This document shows, piece after piece, positions 33,498 to 41,800 of a stretch of 44,439 nucleotides of DNA. The position numbers and the translations under genes were made by a program. The stretch's first letter is position 1, and every line of letters starts with the position of its first letter. Under the pieces are notes generated by a model. It was not told where the DNA came from, did no database searches, and was given only the letters and a program-made list of their open reading frames with translations. The stretch spans positions 67,657-112,095 of the forward strand of contig SVLY01000002.1 of NCBI GenBank assembly GCA_015067715.1, given 5' to 3'. The DNA comes from Oscillospiraceae bacterium. Lineage in GTDB: Bacteria; Bacillota; Clostridia; Oscillospirales; QAMX01.

Positions 33498-34187
33498 TTA
33501 CAGGTTTAGTATCTGCTTCTTTTTTGCTTCGAACTCTTCTTTTGTGATGATGCCGTCGTCCAGAAGCCGCTTTAGCTGACGGAGCTCTTCGACGTACTTT
33601 GGCTGACCGCCGCAGGGGTTTGCATCGGATGCGGGCACGGCAGGGGCGACGGGTTCGGCCCTGGGGGGAGTTGTAACCTTACTTGCCGGGGCGGGGGACG
33701 CAAAATGATTTTTTGCTGTATTTATAAGGTCGACCCATTCCTTGCCCCGGTAGACCACGAATTTATGCCTTTCGCCCCTGACGTAAACGGAGATCTGGTG
33801 GCTGAGGAGAAGGTTTGAGTCAAACTCCACTTTTTCTATGTCAGAGAGGTCAAAGGTCTCGTTGGGGCGGTAATAGGTAAAACGGTGGGCGCTGAAATAG
33901 AGTTTTTTGTCAGTGAGCAAAAGCTTGCCTGCGGTGCCGGTGACCCCGGTCCAGTAATATTTGCTCACGCCCAGGCGAAGGGGGAATTCACCGGCGCCAA
34001 GACGGGTGTTGTGGACGAAGACACCGGGAAAACCGGAGCGGTCGTAGCTGTTTTTTATTCCTTCAATTACCTCACGGGGCACGTCGAAGGAGTTGGCATC
34101 TGAGCTGATGATATATGCGCCGCAGGAGGTGCATTTGCAGCTTGATGGGTTGTAGCCTGCTTTGCAGTTGGGACAGAGGTTTGCCAT
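33498..34187 (-). CDS. Zinc-ribbon, GRAM-like and SHOCT domain protein
   Basis: This is a 229-residue protein of unknown role. Residues 1-25 carry Cys pairs (CPNCKAGYNPSSCKCTSCG) typical of a zinc ribbon. Residues about 75-160 (GKLLLTDKKLYFSAHRFTYY, then FDLSDIEKVEFD) form a GRAM/PH-like domain, often membrane- or protein-binding. A Pro/Ala-rich linker follows, and the C-terminus (ELRQLKRLLDDGIITKEEFE) is a SHOCT motif, commonly at the ends of oligomerising or membrane-linked proteins. The frame is open up to 34433, but that part is translated tRNA and terminator. ATG at 34187 with AGGAAA upstream is the start. It has its own promoter. Confidence 0.85.
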   Translation of the reverse strand: MANLCPNCKAGYNPSSCKCTSCGAYIISSDANSFDVPREVIEGIKNSYDRSGFPGVFVHNTRLGAGEFPLRLGVSKYYWTGVTGTAGKLLLTDKKLYFSAHRFTYYRPNETFDLSDIEKVEFDSNLLLSHQISVYVRGERHKFVVYRGKEWVDLINTAKNHFASPAPASKVTTPPRAEPVAPAVPASDANPCGGQPKYVEELRQLKRLLDDGIITKEEFEAKKKQILNL

Positions 34188-34221
34188 TTTTTTCCTCACC
34201 TTTTCACTGGGATATATTAAT

Positions 34222-34250
34222 ATAATATCACAGGAGTATTTGGTTTTCAA
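34222..34250 (-). promoter_or_regulatory. Sigma-A promoter of the GRAM/SHOCT gene
   Basis: On the minus strand: TTGAAA, 17 bases, TATTAT, 35 bases upstream of the ATG at 34187. Confidence 0.68.
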
Positions 34251-34264
34251 GATAAAAACAAAAG

Positions 34265-34300
34265 AAAAAACAGCCCCGTCTGTTGACAGGACTGTTTTTT
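34265..34300 (-). terminator. Intrinsic terminator after tRNA-Ala
   Basis: The arms AAAAAACAG and CTGTTTTTT, extended by paired CC/GG next to the loop, end in TTTTTTCTTTT on the minus strand. It lies seven bases beyond the tRNA 3' end. Confidence 0.82.
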
Positions 34301-34306
34301 CTTTTC

Positions 34307-34379
<73 letters not shown>

Positions 34380-34391
34380 GAAGACCTGCAT

Positions 34392-34420
34392 ATTATACCA
34401 CGGGGAAAGCTCTTTGTCAA
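34392..34420 (-). promoter_or_regulatory. Sigma-A promoter of tRNA-Ala
   Basis: On the minus strand: TTGACA, 17 bases, TATAAT, an exact consensus, with the -10 ending 12 bases before the first base of the tRNA. An inverted repeat GGACAAA / TTTGTCC (34428-34456) lies directly upstream. Confidence 0.88.
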
Positions 34421-34455
34421 CACCTTTGGACAAATTTTTTGAAAAACTTTTTGTC

Positions 34456-36333
34456 CTACAGTGCCTGGGGGGATTCGGTCTTCACGTTGGTTATAAAGTA
34501 TATCCGCTCTTTTGTGGGAAGGTCCGTGCCTTCAAGGTCGGGGGTGTCCGTCATGACCTCAAGATCCGGAAGTCGCCGGGCGGGCTTTGTGCGGAAGATG
34601 AGCCTTTCGAGCCTGTTTACTCCCTGCATGAAGCACTTTTTACCGCCGCGCTGGGTCTCCTGTCCGTCGAGGAAGAGGGTGTAGGTGTTGGTGCGGCAGT
34701 CTGCGACGATCTCAAGCCTGTGCCAGCCCACGGCAATGGGAAAGTCAAAGACCTTGTGGGTATAGGCGCTGAAGCGTGCGCTGACAGCCCGGTCTGCCAG
34801 AGTGACCCGGCAGGCGGTGTTGCCCTCGCCGTCTGCGAGCTCGATGTAAAGCGGCTCGGTGTAGGTCTCGGCGCTCATTATGTCGAAGCTGACCCGGATC
34901 TGCTTTGATTCGGGGAAAATGCGCATTGCCCTTGCGTAGTCGCAGGGGTCCTTGTCCGCAATGCGGATGCAGTTGGTGCCGTCGAAGAGCACGTGGTGGG
35001 TGACGGGTGACCAGACGGTGCTGTAGACGTTCCAGTTTTTAACTCTTCCGTCGGTGCAGTCCGTAAAATCATCGTTGACGTGCTCGGTGACTTTTCTGCG
35101 GATGGGAACGGGAACTTCGGTGACGGCGATATCCTCTTTGTTCATGCTGTGGCAGAGCCACATTGCGCCCTGGGGATATTCTCTGTGTCCCTCGCAGATG
35201 CCCCGGGTGTACTGGGGACCGAAGTCCTTGCAGGTTCCCTCGTACCTCCGGGGAGGAACCTCTCCGCAGATGACGGCCATACCGTCAAAACGTACGCCGT
35301 CTTCGGAGGTGACCGCAACGAGGGGATAGCGGTGCTCGCTTCCGATGCTGTTGTTGTAGGCAATGGCGAATTTACCGTCAGGGGTCTTCTGTCCCCAGGC
35401 CTTTGCCCCGGAAGTCACAAAGCTGGGCTCTGTGCGGAAATCCCAGGTTTCACCGCCGTCACAGCTTCTGCCCACACGGGCGTGCTTCCACAGGCCGACG
35501 ATATTGTCCCCGTCGATGTGGTACCAGCAAAAGCTGGGAGAAGACCGCAGGGGAGTGTTTTCGTCCATTGTGACGGCCTCTTCCCAGGGGTAGGGGAAGG
35601 CGGCGGGAGTTTTGATCTTTATGCACTCATCGTCCACGCCGTGCTCCTCGCTCCACTGCTGGGTGGTCAGCCTGTCGGCAAGAAGCTCTTTACAGGCGGC
35701 AACGAAACCCTTATCCGGAGCTTCGGTGTATACCGGGAAGGGGAGCCTTTCCGGAGTCCAGCCGGACTGGCTGAGATAGTGGATGAAATAGATTGGTCCC
35801 AGCTCGCCGTTATCGTATATCTCCCGGACGGCGCGGCCCATTCCGTAGTTCATCCATGGGGCAGTGTGGCTGTAGGGGGTGTGGCCATAAAAGCCGGTCA
35901 CAAGAAGTCTGTCGTCAGAGCTGTGGAAAAAGGCCATGCGGTGGTGCATAAAGCAGTCCTTTTTCTCCGGTACGGTGATATCGGTTCCGTCGGCGCAGTG
36001 ATAGACCCCGGGTTCCACCTGAATGACGGGGAAGGAGACCTTTGGAAAGCTCCAGTGAATGCCGTCTTCGGAGATGCAAAGCAGGGATCTTCCGCCGCCG
36101 GTGTGCTCGCTGACCTCGTTTGAGAGATACTGCAGGTAAAACTTAGAGCGCCAGTAGGTGAGCATGGGGGCGTGGTTATAGGTGAAGCCGAAACCGTCGG
36201 AGAGCTCCGGGTGAGCCCGGTTTGCGCGCATGACCTGATATGTGGAAGCGCCGACGGCGTGGAGCAGACCACCGTCGTGGCGGGACATTCGGGCAAAATC
36301 CTCTCCGGCGTAATAGGGAGTTTTTCTGTCCAT
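34456..36333 (-). CDS. Asp-box (sialidase-like) beta-propeller protein with a C-terminal jelly-roll domain
   Basis: This 625-residue protein carries Asp-box-like repeats (SEDGIHW at 88-94, SCDGGETW near 300, SEDGVRF near 350) typical of sialidase-type propellers. The pattern NHAPMLTYW followed by FYLQYLSN occurs in uncharacterised propeller hydrolases of carbohydrate loci. From about residue 440 (DDFTDCTDGRVKNWNVYS onward) a concanavalin/LamG-like beta-sandwich follows, ending in LFLDGQET. The arginine triad of true sialidases is not clearly identifiable, so I do not name the substrate. No signal peptide is seen. It lies 12 bases after the GH172 gene and is cotranscribed with it. Confidence 0.68.
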   Translation of the reverse strand: MDRKTPYYAGEDFARMSRHDGGLLHAVGASTYQVMRANRAHPELSDGFGFTYNHAPMLTYWRSKFYLQYLSNEVSEHTGGGRSLLCISEDGIHWSFPKVSFPVIQVEPGVYHCADGTDITVPEKKDCFMHHRMAFFHSSDDRLLVTGFYGHTPYSHTAPWMNYGMGRAVREIYDNGELGPIYFIHYLSQSGWTPERLPFPVYTEAPDKGFVAACKELLADRLTTQQWSEEHGVDDECIKIKTPAAFPYPWEEAVTMDENTPLRSSPSFCWYHIDGDNIVGLWKHARVGRSCDGGETWDFRTEPSFVTSGAKAWGQKTPDGKFAIAYNNSIGSEHRYPLVAVTSEDGVRFDGMAVICGEVPPRRYEGTCKDFGPQYTRGICEGHREYPQGAMWLCHSMNKEDIAVTEVPVPIRRKVTEHVNDDFTDCTDGRVKNWNVYSTVWSPVTHHVLFDGTNCIRIADKDPCDYARAMRIFPESKQIRVSFDIMSAETYTEPLYIELADGEGNTACRVTLADRAVSARFSAYTHKVFDFPIAVGWHRLEIVADCRTNTYTLFLDGQETQRGGKKCFMQGVNRLERLIFRTKPARRLPDLEVMTDTPDLEGTDLPTKERIYFITNVKTESPQAL

Positions 36334-36345
36334 AAGCGCCTGCCC

Positions 36346-37422
36346 TCAGATTATCTCAAGACCGTCCATGTCCGGAAGGGTGGGGAAGCTTTCGCAGATG
36401 CTGTCCTGATACCAGAAGGCGACGGAGGATATGTCGTCCTGCAGGGGCAGATATCTTCCCTCAGAGCGCCAGCCCAAAGCCTGAATGGTGACCTTAAGGT
36501 CTTCCTCAAAGTAGATGGGGTCGGTTATGTGCCAGCGGTACATGGAGAAGCGCTGCTGGCAGTTATAGAGATTGTCCGTGCGGCTGACCTTTGCAAGGCC
36601 GGAGTAGGGGGTGCAGAACTCGTTATACTTATTGTTGGCGTCGAAATTGTAGGCTCCGCAGAAATAGTCCTCGGTTCCCGTGCCGCAGATGGTGGGAAAT
36701 TCGGTGTCCCCGTCCATGTAGAACTTTATCTCGCCCTCGCCCCACCAGTTGTTGCTCTTAACACCCCAGTAGAGATAAGTGCCGACGTAGGTGCCCTTGC
36801 CCTTAATGCCGTCTAAAATGGTGTAGACCTCTTTATAGGGAAGGGGATTTGTGCGGCGGAACTGAGCGTGGAAATAGGCGGTGTCCGGGGGAAGCTGGGT
36901 GAGGATATAGTCTATCTGGTAAAAGACGTTAACGTCGCGCTTGTCCAGATTTTCAAGGGTGAAGCGGAAGCCCTTTTTGAAGGGCATTTCCCAGTAGCAG
37001 TTAAAGCCTCTTCTGGGGTTCACGCACACCGCAAGGCTTGAGAGCTGACGGTAGTCCAGATAGTCGGCGCAGGCGAAAAAGTCGCAGAGGGGAACCTCAA
37101 CGGAGGGGATATCGCTTCCGTCCCAGTATATTCTGAGAATGAGCGAGCGGGGGAGCACGGAGGAATCGGTGACCCAGATATGCTTGATGGCGCCCTCGCC
37201 GGAAATGTCTGCCATGGTAAAAGTGGTTCCGGCGGGAATGCTGACACAGGGGGAGACCTTCCAGCCAAGGCCGAGATCTCTTGCGGCGGAAGCGCCGCAG
37301 CCATCGGTGGCCATGCCGCCCTTGCCCTTTTCGCCGGTGAAGTTTTCGGGGCTGACAGAGCGGGTCTTTGCGTTTGAAAGAATAGAAAGATCAGAAAGGG
37401 AACTGCCAAGTCCGTTTACCAT
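36346..37422 (-). CDS. GH172 family (DUF2961) glycoside hydrolase
   Basis: GH172 enzymes characterised so far act on fructofuranosides (difructose dianhydride) or on D-arabinofuranosides. The 358-residue protein shows the family signatures NNWWGEGEIKFYMDGD (residues about 224-239) and GTGTEDYF (247-254). Glu229 or Glu231 and Glu251 are candidates for the two catalytic carboxylates. IKHIWVTD and PLCDFFA are also typical. The protein has no signal peptide and should be cytoplasmic. ATG at 37422 has GAGGAG eight bases upstream; longer frames up to 37479 would overlap the promoter. It heads a two-gene operon with the Asp-box protein. Substrate specificity between fructose and arabinose furanosides cannot be decided here. 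Confidence 0.88.
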   Translation of the reverse strand: MVNGLGSSLSDLSILSNAKTRSVSPENFTGEKGKGGMATDGCGASAARDLGLGWKVSPCVSIPAGTTFTMADISGEGAIKHIWVTDSSVLPRSLILRIYWDGSDIPSVEVPLCDFFACADYLDYRQLSSLAVCVNPRRGFNCYWEMPFKKGFRFTLENLDKRDVNVFYQIDYILTQLPPDTAYFHAQFRRTNPLPYKEVYTILDGIKGKGTYVGTYLYWGVKSNNWWGEGEIKFYMDGDTEFPTICGTGTEDYFCGAYNFDANNKYNEFCTPYSGLAKVSRTDNLYNCQQRFSMYRWHITDPIYFEEDLKVTIQALGWRSEGRYLPLQDDISSVAFWYQDSICESFPTLPDMDGLEII

Positions 37423-37467
37423 ATTTTGTTTCTCCTCAGTGTTAAAAATTTGATTGAGCATAGGTTG

Positions 37468-37496
37468 AGAATACCACAACGGGCCTTTGTTGTCAA
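37468..37496 (-). promoter_or_regulatory. Sigma-A promoter of the GH172 operon
   Basis: On the minus strand: TTGACA, 17 bases, TATTCT, 46 bases before the ATG at 37422. The -35 hexamer lies right against the end of the LysR gene (37498). Confidence 0.72.
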
Positions 37497-37497
37497 G

Positions 37498-38367
37498 CTA
37501 ATTTCCCCGGCGAAGCCAATTTTTTACGGTATCTGCAAAGCTTTTTGCCGCCGGGCTTGCTCCCGGGGCAAGGGCGATGCCAACGTTGCGCTTCAAAGGC
37601 GGGTCAAGGGGAATGGCGGCGATCTTGTCAAGATGTCCCCGGAGGAGAAGCTCCGGCATAATACTGATTCCGATGCCCTTTTCCACCATAGAGATGATGG
37701 CGTAGTCGTCCTTTGTGGTGAATTTAACGTTGGGGCGAATGCCGGCGGCGGCAAAGGCGCGTCTTGTGTCCTGGTCGGAGTTTTCGTTGAGGGTAATGAA
37801 GTCCTCGTTTTCAACGTAGGAAAGTGAGAGCCGCCTGTATTGGGCGTAGGGGTGATCCTTGGGGAGAATGAGCATGAGCCTGTCATCCCGGAGGGGAGAG
37901 TAGGCGCACTTTGGGGGAACTATGTCGGACACGAAGCCAACCTCAACGGTTCCGTCGGAAAGCCAGGCTGAAACGTCGCTGTAGTCCCCGCTGAAAAGCC
38001 GGAATTCAATTCCCGGGTGAAGCCGCTCAAACTCCTTGATTATCCCGGGAAGCCAGTGGACGGCAACGCTTGTGAAGGTGCCGACACTTATAACGCCCTT
38101 TTCAATGCCCAGGATCCCGGAGGATATCTGCTCGAGCTTTTCCTCTGCGGCGAGAATGGTGCGTATGGTGGGAAGCACAAGATTACCGTTTGCTGTGGGG
38201 CGAACGCCGCCGCGGCTTCGGGTGAGAAGGGCAAAGCCCAGCTCTTTTTCAAGCTCTGCCAGAGCCCGGCTGGCTCCGGACTGGGTCAGCCCCAGCTCCT
38301 GTCCGGCAAGTGTAAGGCTGTTCAGCTCCACCGCCCGAACGATGAGCCTGTATTTTTTAGTGTCCAC
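37498..38367 (-). CDS. LysR family transcriptional regulator
   Basis: The 289-residue protein has the LysR layout. An N-terminal winged helix-turn-helix (LNSLTLAGQELGLTQSGASRALAELEKELGFALLTRSRGG, residues about 15-54, written here only as its core) precedes a linker helix and a periplasmic-binding-like effector domain (GVISVGTFTSVAVHWLPG onward). The GTG at 38367 follows GGGGAGGT at eight bases; upstream frame to 38520 covers the promoter and is not coding. It is divergent from the PutP-type symporter gene, which makes that gene its most likely target, while the GH172 operon begins just downstream. The effector is unknown. Confidence 0.9.
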   Translation of the reverse strand: MDTKKYRLIVRAVELNSLTLAGQELGLTQSGASRALAELEKELGFALLTRSRGGVRPTANGNLVLPTIRTILAAEEKLEQISSGILGIEKGVISVGTFTSVAVHWLPGIIKEFERLHPGIEFRLFSGDYSDVSAWLSDGTVEVGFVSDIVPPKCAYSPLRDDRLMLILPKDHPYAQYRRLSLSYVENEDFITLNENSDQDTRRAFAAAGIRPNVKFTTKDDYAIISMVEKGIGISIMPELLLRGHLDKIAAIPLDPPLKRNVGIALAPGASPAAKSFADTVKNWLRRGN

Positions 38368-38390
38368 AAGATTTACCTCCCCGGAATAAA

Positions 38391-38428
38391 CATGAGAAAA
38401 AATCATGTAACGAAAATAAAAATTCATG
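38391..38428. promoter_or_regulatory. Candidate LysR operator repeats
   Basis: The inverted repeat CATGA-N7-TCATG (38391-38407) is followed by a further TCATGTAA at 38424 that repeats the TCATGTAA at 38403. The cluster lies between the -10 element and the start codon of the LysR gene. That position suits autorepression, but binding is inferred only. Confidence 0.45.
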
Positions 38429-38436
38429 TAAGGCAT

Positions 38437-38465
38437 ATTATAGCATAAAAAAACAGATACCGCAA
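38437..38465 (-). promoter_or_regulatory. Sigma-A promoter of the LysR gene
   Basis: On the minus strand: TTGCGG, 17 bases, TATAAT, 69 bases before the GTG at 38367. It stands back to back with the symporter promoter. Confidence 0.6.
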
Positions 38466-38485
38466 TAATAACCGGGCTATTTTTC

Positions 38486-38514
38486 TTGATAATGATTTTT
38501 GGTTGATGTATAAT
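38486..38514 (+). promoter_or_regulatory. Sigma-A promoter of the symporter gene
   Basis: TTGATA, 17 bases, TATAAT, 34 bases before the TTG start at 38549. Confidence 0.75.
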
Positions 38515-38548
38515 AAGCAAGTTATAATTTTTAGGAAGGGTGTTTTCC

Positions 38549-40045
38549 TTGTTTAATTCCGAGTTGATCGCGTTTATTCTTTATTTTACCATGGTTCTTG
38601 GCATTGGCATCTTTTTCTTCTTCAGGACAAAGTCCGGCGGCGAAAAAGACTATTTCCTTGGCGGCAGAGGCATGGGCGCCTGGGTCTCCGCACTTAGTGC
38701 CGGTGCTTCCGATATGAGCTCCTGGGTCCTCATGGGTCTTCCCGCGTCTATTCTCGCAGCCGGTTTGGGTCAGTCCTGGATCGCTATCGGTCTTGGGCTT
38801 GGCACTATTCTCAGCTGGCTTCTTCTTGCCCGCCGTCTGAGAAAATTCTCCATAGTTGCAAAAGACTCTATCACCATCCCCCAGTTCCTTACCAACCGTT
38901 TCCTCTCTGATTCAAAGGCCTTGCAGATCATCTCTGCCCTTGTTTTCCTTGTTGTTTACTCTGTTTACGCTGCCTCCAGCATTAAGGCCTGCGGAACCCT
39001 ATTTAACACCGTTCTTGGCCTTGATGCCAAAATCGCAATGTATGTTGCGGCGGCAATCATTCTTGTTTATACCTTCCTTGGCGGTTTCTCTGCGGTTTGC
39101 TGGACGGACTTTGTCCAGGGCATGATCATGCTTGCCGCATTGATGATCGCTCCCATTGCCGCCGTGTTTATGATGAACGCTCCCTCCTGGACCGCAGAAG
39201 CTCCTCAGGTTGCAGAGGGCTACTGGAGCCTCTTTGTCACGGGCAAGTGTGACTGGACCAGCATCGCCACCATCATTTCCGGATTTGGCTGGGGTCTTGG
39301 TTATTTCGGAATGCCCCATATCATCGTCAGATATATGGCCATTAAATCTGATGCCGAGGTCAAGCGCTCACGCGTTATCGGCATCAGCTGGACGGTTCTT
39401 ATTCTCATCTTTGCCGTTGCCGTGGGTCTTATCGGCAGAGTCTTCCTTGTGGACGTTGCTGACAACAGCCATGTTTTCATTGATATGGTCCGCCGCATCT
39501 TCCCCGGATTTATTGCCGGTATTCTCCTCTCTGCAATTCTTGCCGCATCTATGAGCACTGCCGACTCCCAGCTTCTTGCAGCGGCTTCGGCTTTTGCCAG
39601 TGACGTTTACAAGCCCGTTATCAGAAAAAAAGCTTCCGATAGAGAGATGAACTGGGCAGGCCGTATCGTTGTTATGGTCATCACTCTTGTTGCTGTGTTC
39701 ATTGCCTCCAACCCCAATTCCGGCACTATTATGAGCCTCGTTGAAAATGCATGGGGTGCTTTCGGTGCTGCGTTCGGCCCGGTTATCGTCCTTGCTCTGT
39801 TCTGGAAGCGCTTTACCTATAAGGGCGCTGTTGCGGGCATTCTTGCCGGCTTCCTGGTTGACGTTCTTTGGCTTGTGTTCCTTACTGATGCCTTCAGCGG
39901 TATAATGCTTGTTGACACTCAGATATACGAGATCATTCCCGGATTTGTTGCCGGTATCGTTGCAGGTATTTCCGTTTCTCTTTGCGACAAAGCACCCTCT
40001 CAGGAGGTTATCGACCTTTGCAACAAGGCCAAGCTTGAAGACTGA
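38549..40045 (+). CDS. putP: PutP-type sodium/proline symporter (SSS family)
   Basis: This is a sodium:solute symporter of the SSS family with about 12-13 membrane helices. The first spans ELIAFILYFTMVLGIGIFFF. The family region SAGASDMSSWVLMGLPASI matches PutP closely, where the Asp and Ser residues bind sodium, and IPQFLTNRF is likewise PutP-like. Proline is therefore the most likely substrate, although neighbouring genes handle carbohydrates. I start at TTG 38549, nine bases after GGAAGG; the GTG at 38540 abuts that site. This gives 498 residues, the usual PutP length. It is divergent from the LysR gene and ends at a strong terminator. Confidence 0.88.
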   Translation: MFNSELIAFILYFTMVLGIGIFFFFRTKSGGEKDYFLGGRGMGAWVSALSAGASDMSSWVLMGLPASILAAGLGQSWIAIGLGLGTILSWLLLARRLRKFSIVAKDSITIPQFLTNRFLSDSKALQIISALVFLVVYSVYAASSIKACGTLFNTVLGLDAKIAMYVAAAIILVYTFLGGFSAVCWTDFVQGMIMLAALMIAPIAAVFMMNAPSWTAEAPQVAEGYWSLFVTGKCDWTSIATIISGFGWGLGYFGMPHIIVRYMAIKSDAEVKRSRVIGISWTVLILIFAVAVGLIGRVFLVDVADNSHVFIDMVRRIFPGFIAGILLSAILAASMSTADSQLLAAASAFASDVYKPVIRKKASDREMNWAGRIVVMVITLVAVFIASNPNSGTIMSLVENAWGAFGAAFGPVIVLALFWKRFTYKGAVAGILAGFLVDVLWLVFLTDAFSGIMLVDTQIYEIIPGFVAGIVAGISVSLCDKAPSQEVIDLCNKAKLED

Positions 40046-40056
40046 TTATTCCGACC

Positions 40057-40097
40057 AAAAACTCTGCAGTCTCTTTTGCGACTGCAGAGTTTTTTTC
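40057..40097 (+). terminator. Intrinsic terminator after the symporter gene
   Basis: The stem AAAAACTCTGCAGTC / GACTGCAGAGTTTTT with an eight-base loop runs directly into a T tract. The 40098 promoter starts right after it. Confidence 0.92.
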
Positions 40098-40127
40098 TTG
40101 CACTCCACCCCGGCTTGGTGTTATAAT
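40098..40127 (+). promoter_or_regulatory. Sigma-A promoter of the beta-helix/phosphorylase/reductase unit
   Basis: TTGCAC, 18 bases, TATAAT, 41 bases before the ATG at 40169. No further promoter is evident in the gaps of 12 and 26 bases between the three genes downstream. Confidence 0.7.
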
Positions 40128-40168
40128 TGTAATGGTAACCGGAACCTAAAACATACAGGTGAAGACAG

Positions 40169-41788
40169 ATGAATAAGATCATTTTGGATATTTCGGCTAA
40201 AGAAGAATTTCAAAAGCAGTTTTCCCGGGCGATTGAGCTTGTGAAGCGGACCCCCGGCACGACTCTTGTTATCCCGGCAGGGGAGTATACTGTTTCCGGA
40301 GAGCGTGCGAAATGGGCTCAGAAGAGCCTGTTTGAGGGTGCTTTTGGCAAGTTTCCTCAGCCGTCGATGTTTAACCCCAAGTACGTTTACGACCGGGGGC
40401 TTGACCTGACCGGGGTGAAGAACGCCGTTATAGATGCCCGGGGAGTAACCCTTTTGGTGGACGGATATATGGAGCCCGTCACCGTTGCAAACTGCGAAAA
40501 CCTTGAGATCGTCGGTCTCACCGTGGACCACGTGAGAAAGCCCTTCAGCCGGGGCGTTATCGAAAAGATAAAAACCTTTGGAGACGAGCTGAGGCTTGAG
40601 GTTCGCCTTGATGAGGGCAACGAGGTACACGCCCGTACACCCAACATGATACGTCATCTGATTCTTGATCCCGAAACCAAAGAGTCCATATGTGTTCAGT
40701 TTAAAAAATACGACTTTGTTGATAAAAACCGCCTGATTTTCTGGGTTAAAGAGCACGTCAGACAGGGTGTTGTTAAAGAAGGTATGCTCTTCTACACCAT
40801 ACACTCCTGTCATTCCCGTCCCGGAATTTTGCTTGAGAACTCCAAAAATATCACACTTACGGACGTTACGATCCACAGCCAGCCGGGCATGGGCATCGTT
40901 GGCAACAGGTGCGAAGACGTTTATATCCGGGGTCTGCGTGTGGTGCCTTCAAAGGGCGATCACGTGTCCACGGCCTCCGACGCCACCCATTTTACTGCCA
41001 TGAAGGGCGATCTCATTTTTGAAAACTGCGAGGCAGGCTGGCAGGGAGACGATTTTACCAACGTCCACGCCTATTTCCACGACGTTGCCTATGAATACGG
41101 GGACAACACCTATCTTCTCCGGGAAAAGACTCCCGACGGCACCCACGCCCAGAGCCTTGACTATCCCGACGAGGGGGATATTCTTGAGCTTGTAAGCCAC
41201 GCCACCCTTGAAAAGCTCGGGGAGTACAGGGTCGTATCCTGCGAGCCAAGACACGAGGATTGGGCGTGCAAGGTGACTCTGGACAGAGCTCTGCCGGAGG
41301 ACACCCGTGGGATGATGCTTGCAGACGTAACGCGCCTTCCCCACGTTGAGGTGAGAAACTGCTATATCCACGACCACTTCGCCAGGGGAATTCTGCTGAA
41401 AAACCGGGATTCCCTTGTTGAGAACTGCCGCTTTGAAAACGTCCAGGGGCCGGCGATCGTCGCGGCGGCAGAGTCCTGGTGGTACGAGGGCGTTTGTCCG
41501 GCAAATATAACCGTGAGGAACAACTCGGTGAAAAACTGCGCCGCCTTCTGGGGCGAGGCCGCAGGTGTCGTTGTAAAAGCCGACTGCGAAAAGGCCGCAG
41601 GGCAGAGTATTTTCAATATCACCGTTGAAAACAATACCGTGGAAGCTCCGGAATGCGCCCACGGGGTCTACGTTAGAAATGTGAAGGGCTTTTATATCTC
41701 CGGCAACGAGATCAACTGCGCCAAAGAGCCCGTTGTTACCGAAAACTGCGACGGGGATTGCCAAAGTGCAGACAAATCCTTATTTTAA
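40169..41788 (+). CDS. Right-handed beta-helix protein, GH110-like
   Basis: This 539-residue protein has repeated short beta-strand rungs (LENSKNITLTDVTI, VYIRGLRVV, VEVRNCYIHDHF, DSLVENCRFENV, ITVRNNSVKNC) of a right-handed parallel beta-helix. The segment ASDATHFTAMKGDLIFENCE followed by WQGDDFTNVHAYF resembles the active-site rungs of GH110 alpha-1,3-galactosidases, where paired Asp residues act. The GDD in this protein is in the same place as far as I can judge by eye. No signal peptide is present. I call it GH110-like and not a proven alpha-galactosidase. It is the first gene of a three-gene unit. Confidence 0.72.
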   Translation: MNKIILDISAKEEFQKQFSRAIELVKRTPGTTLVIPAGEYTVSGERAKWAQKSLFEGAFGKFPQPSMFNPKYVYDRGLDLTGVKNAVIDARGVTLLVDGYMEPVTVANCENLEIVGLTVDHVRKPFSRGVIEKIKTFGDELRLEVRLDEGNEVHARTPNMIRHLILDPETKESICVQFKKYDFVDKNRLIFWVKEHVRQGVVKEGMLFYTIHSCHSRPGILLENSKNITLTDVTIHSQPGMGIVGNRCEDVYIRGLRVVPSKGDHVSTASDATHFTAMKGDLIFENCEAGWQGDDFTNVHAYFHDVAYEYGDNTYLLREKTPDGTHAQSLDYPDEGDILELVSHATLEKLGEYRVVSCEPRHEDWACKVTLDRALPEDTRGMMLADVTRLPHVEVRNCYIHDHFARGILLKNRDSLVENCRFENVQGPAIVAAAESWWYEGVCPANITVRNNSVKNCAAFWGEAAGVVVKADCEKAAGQSIFNITVENNTVEAPECAHGVYVRNVKGFYISGNEINCAKEPVVTENCDGDCQSADKSLF

Positions 41789-41800
41789 AGGAGTGAGGAA

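Noticed and set aside
34428-34456. Inverted repeat GGACAAA / TTTGTCC as terminator of the Asp-box gene
   Set aside because: The stem is seven pairs and AT-rich, and there is no T tract after it on the minus strand. It may be a protein-binding site or chance.
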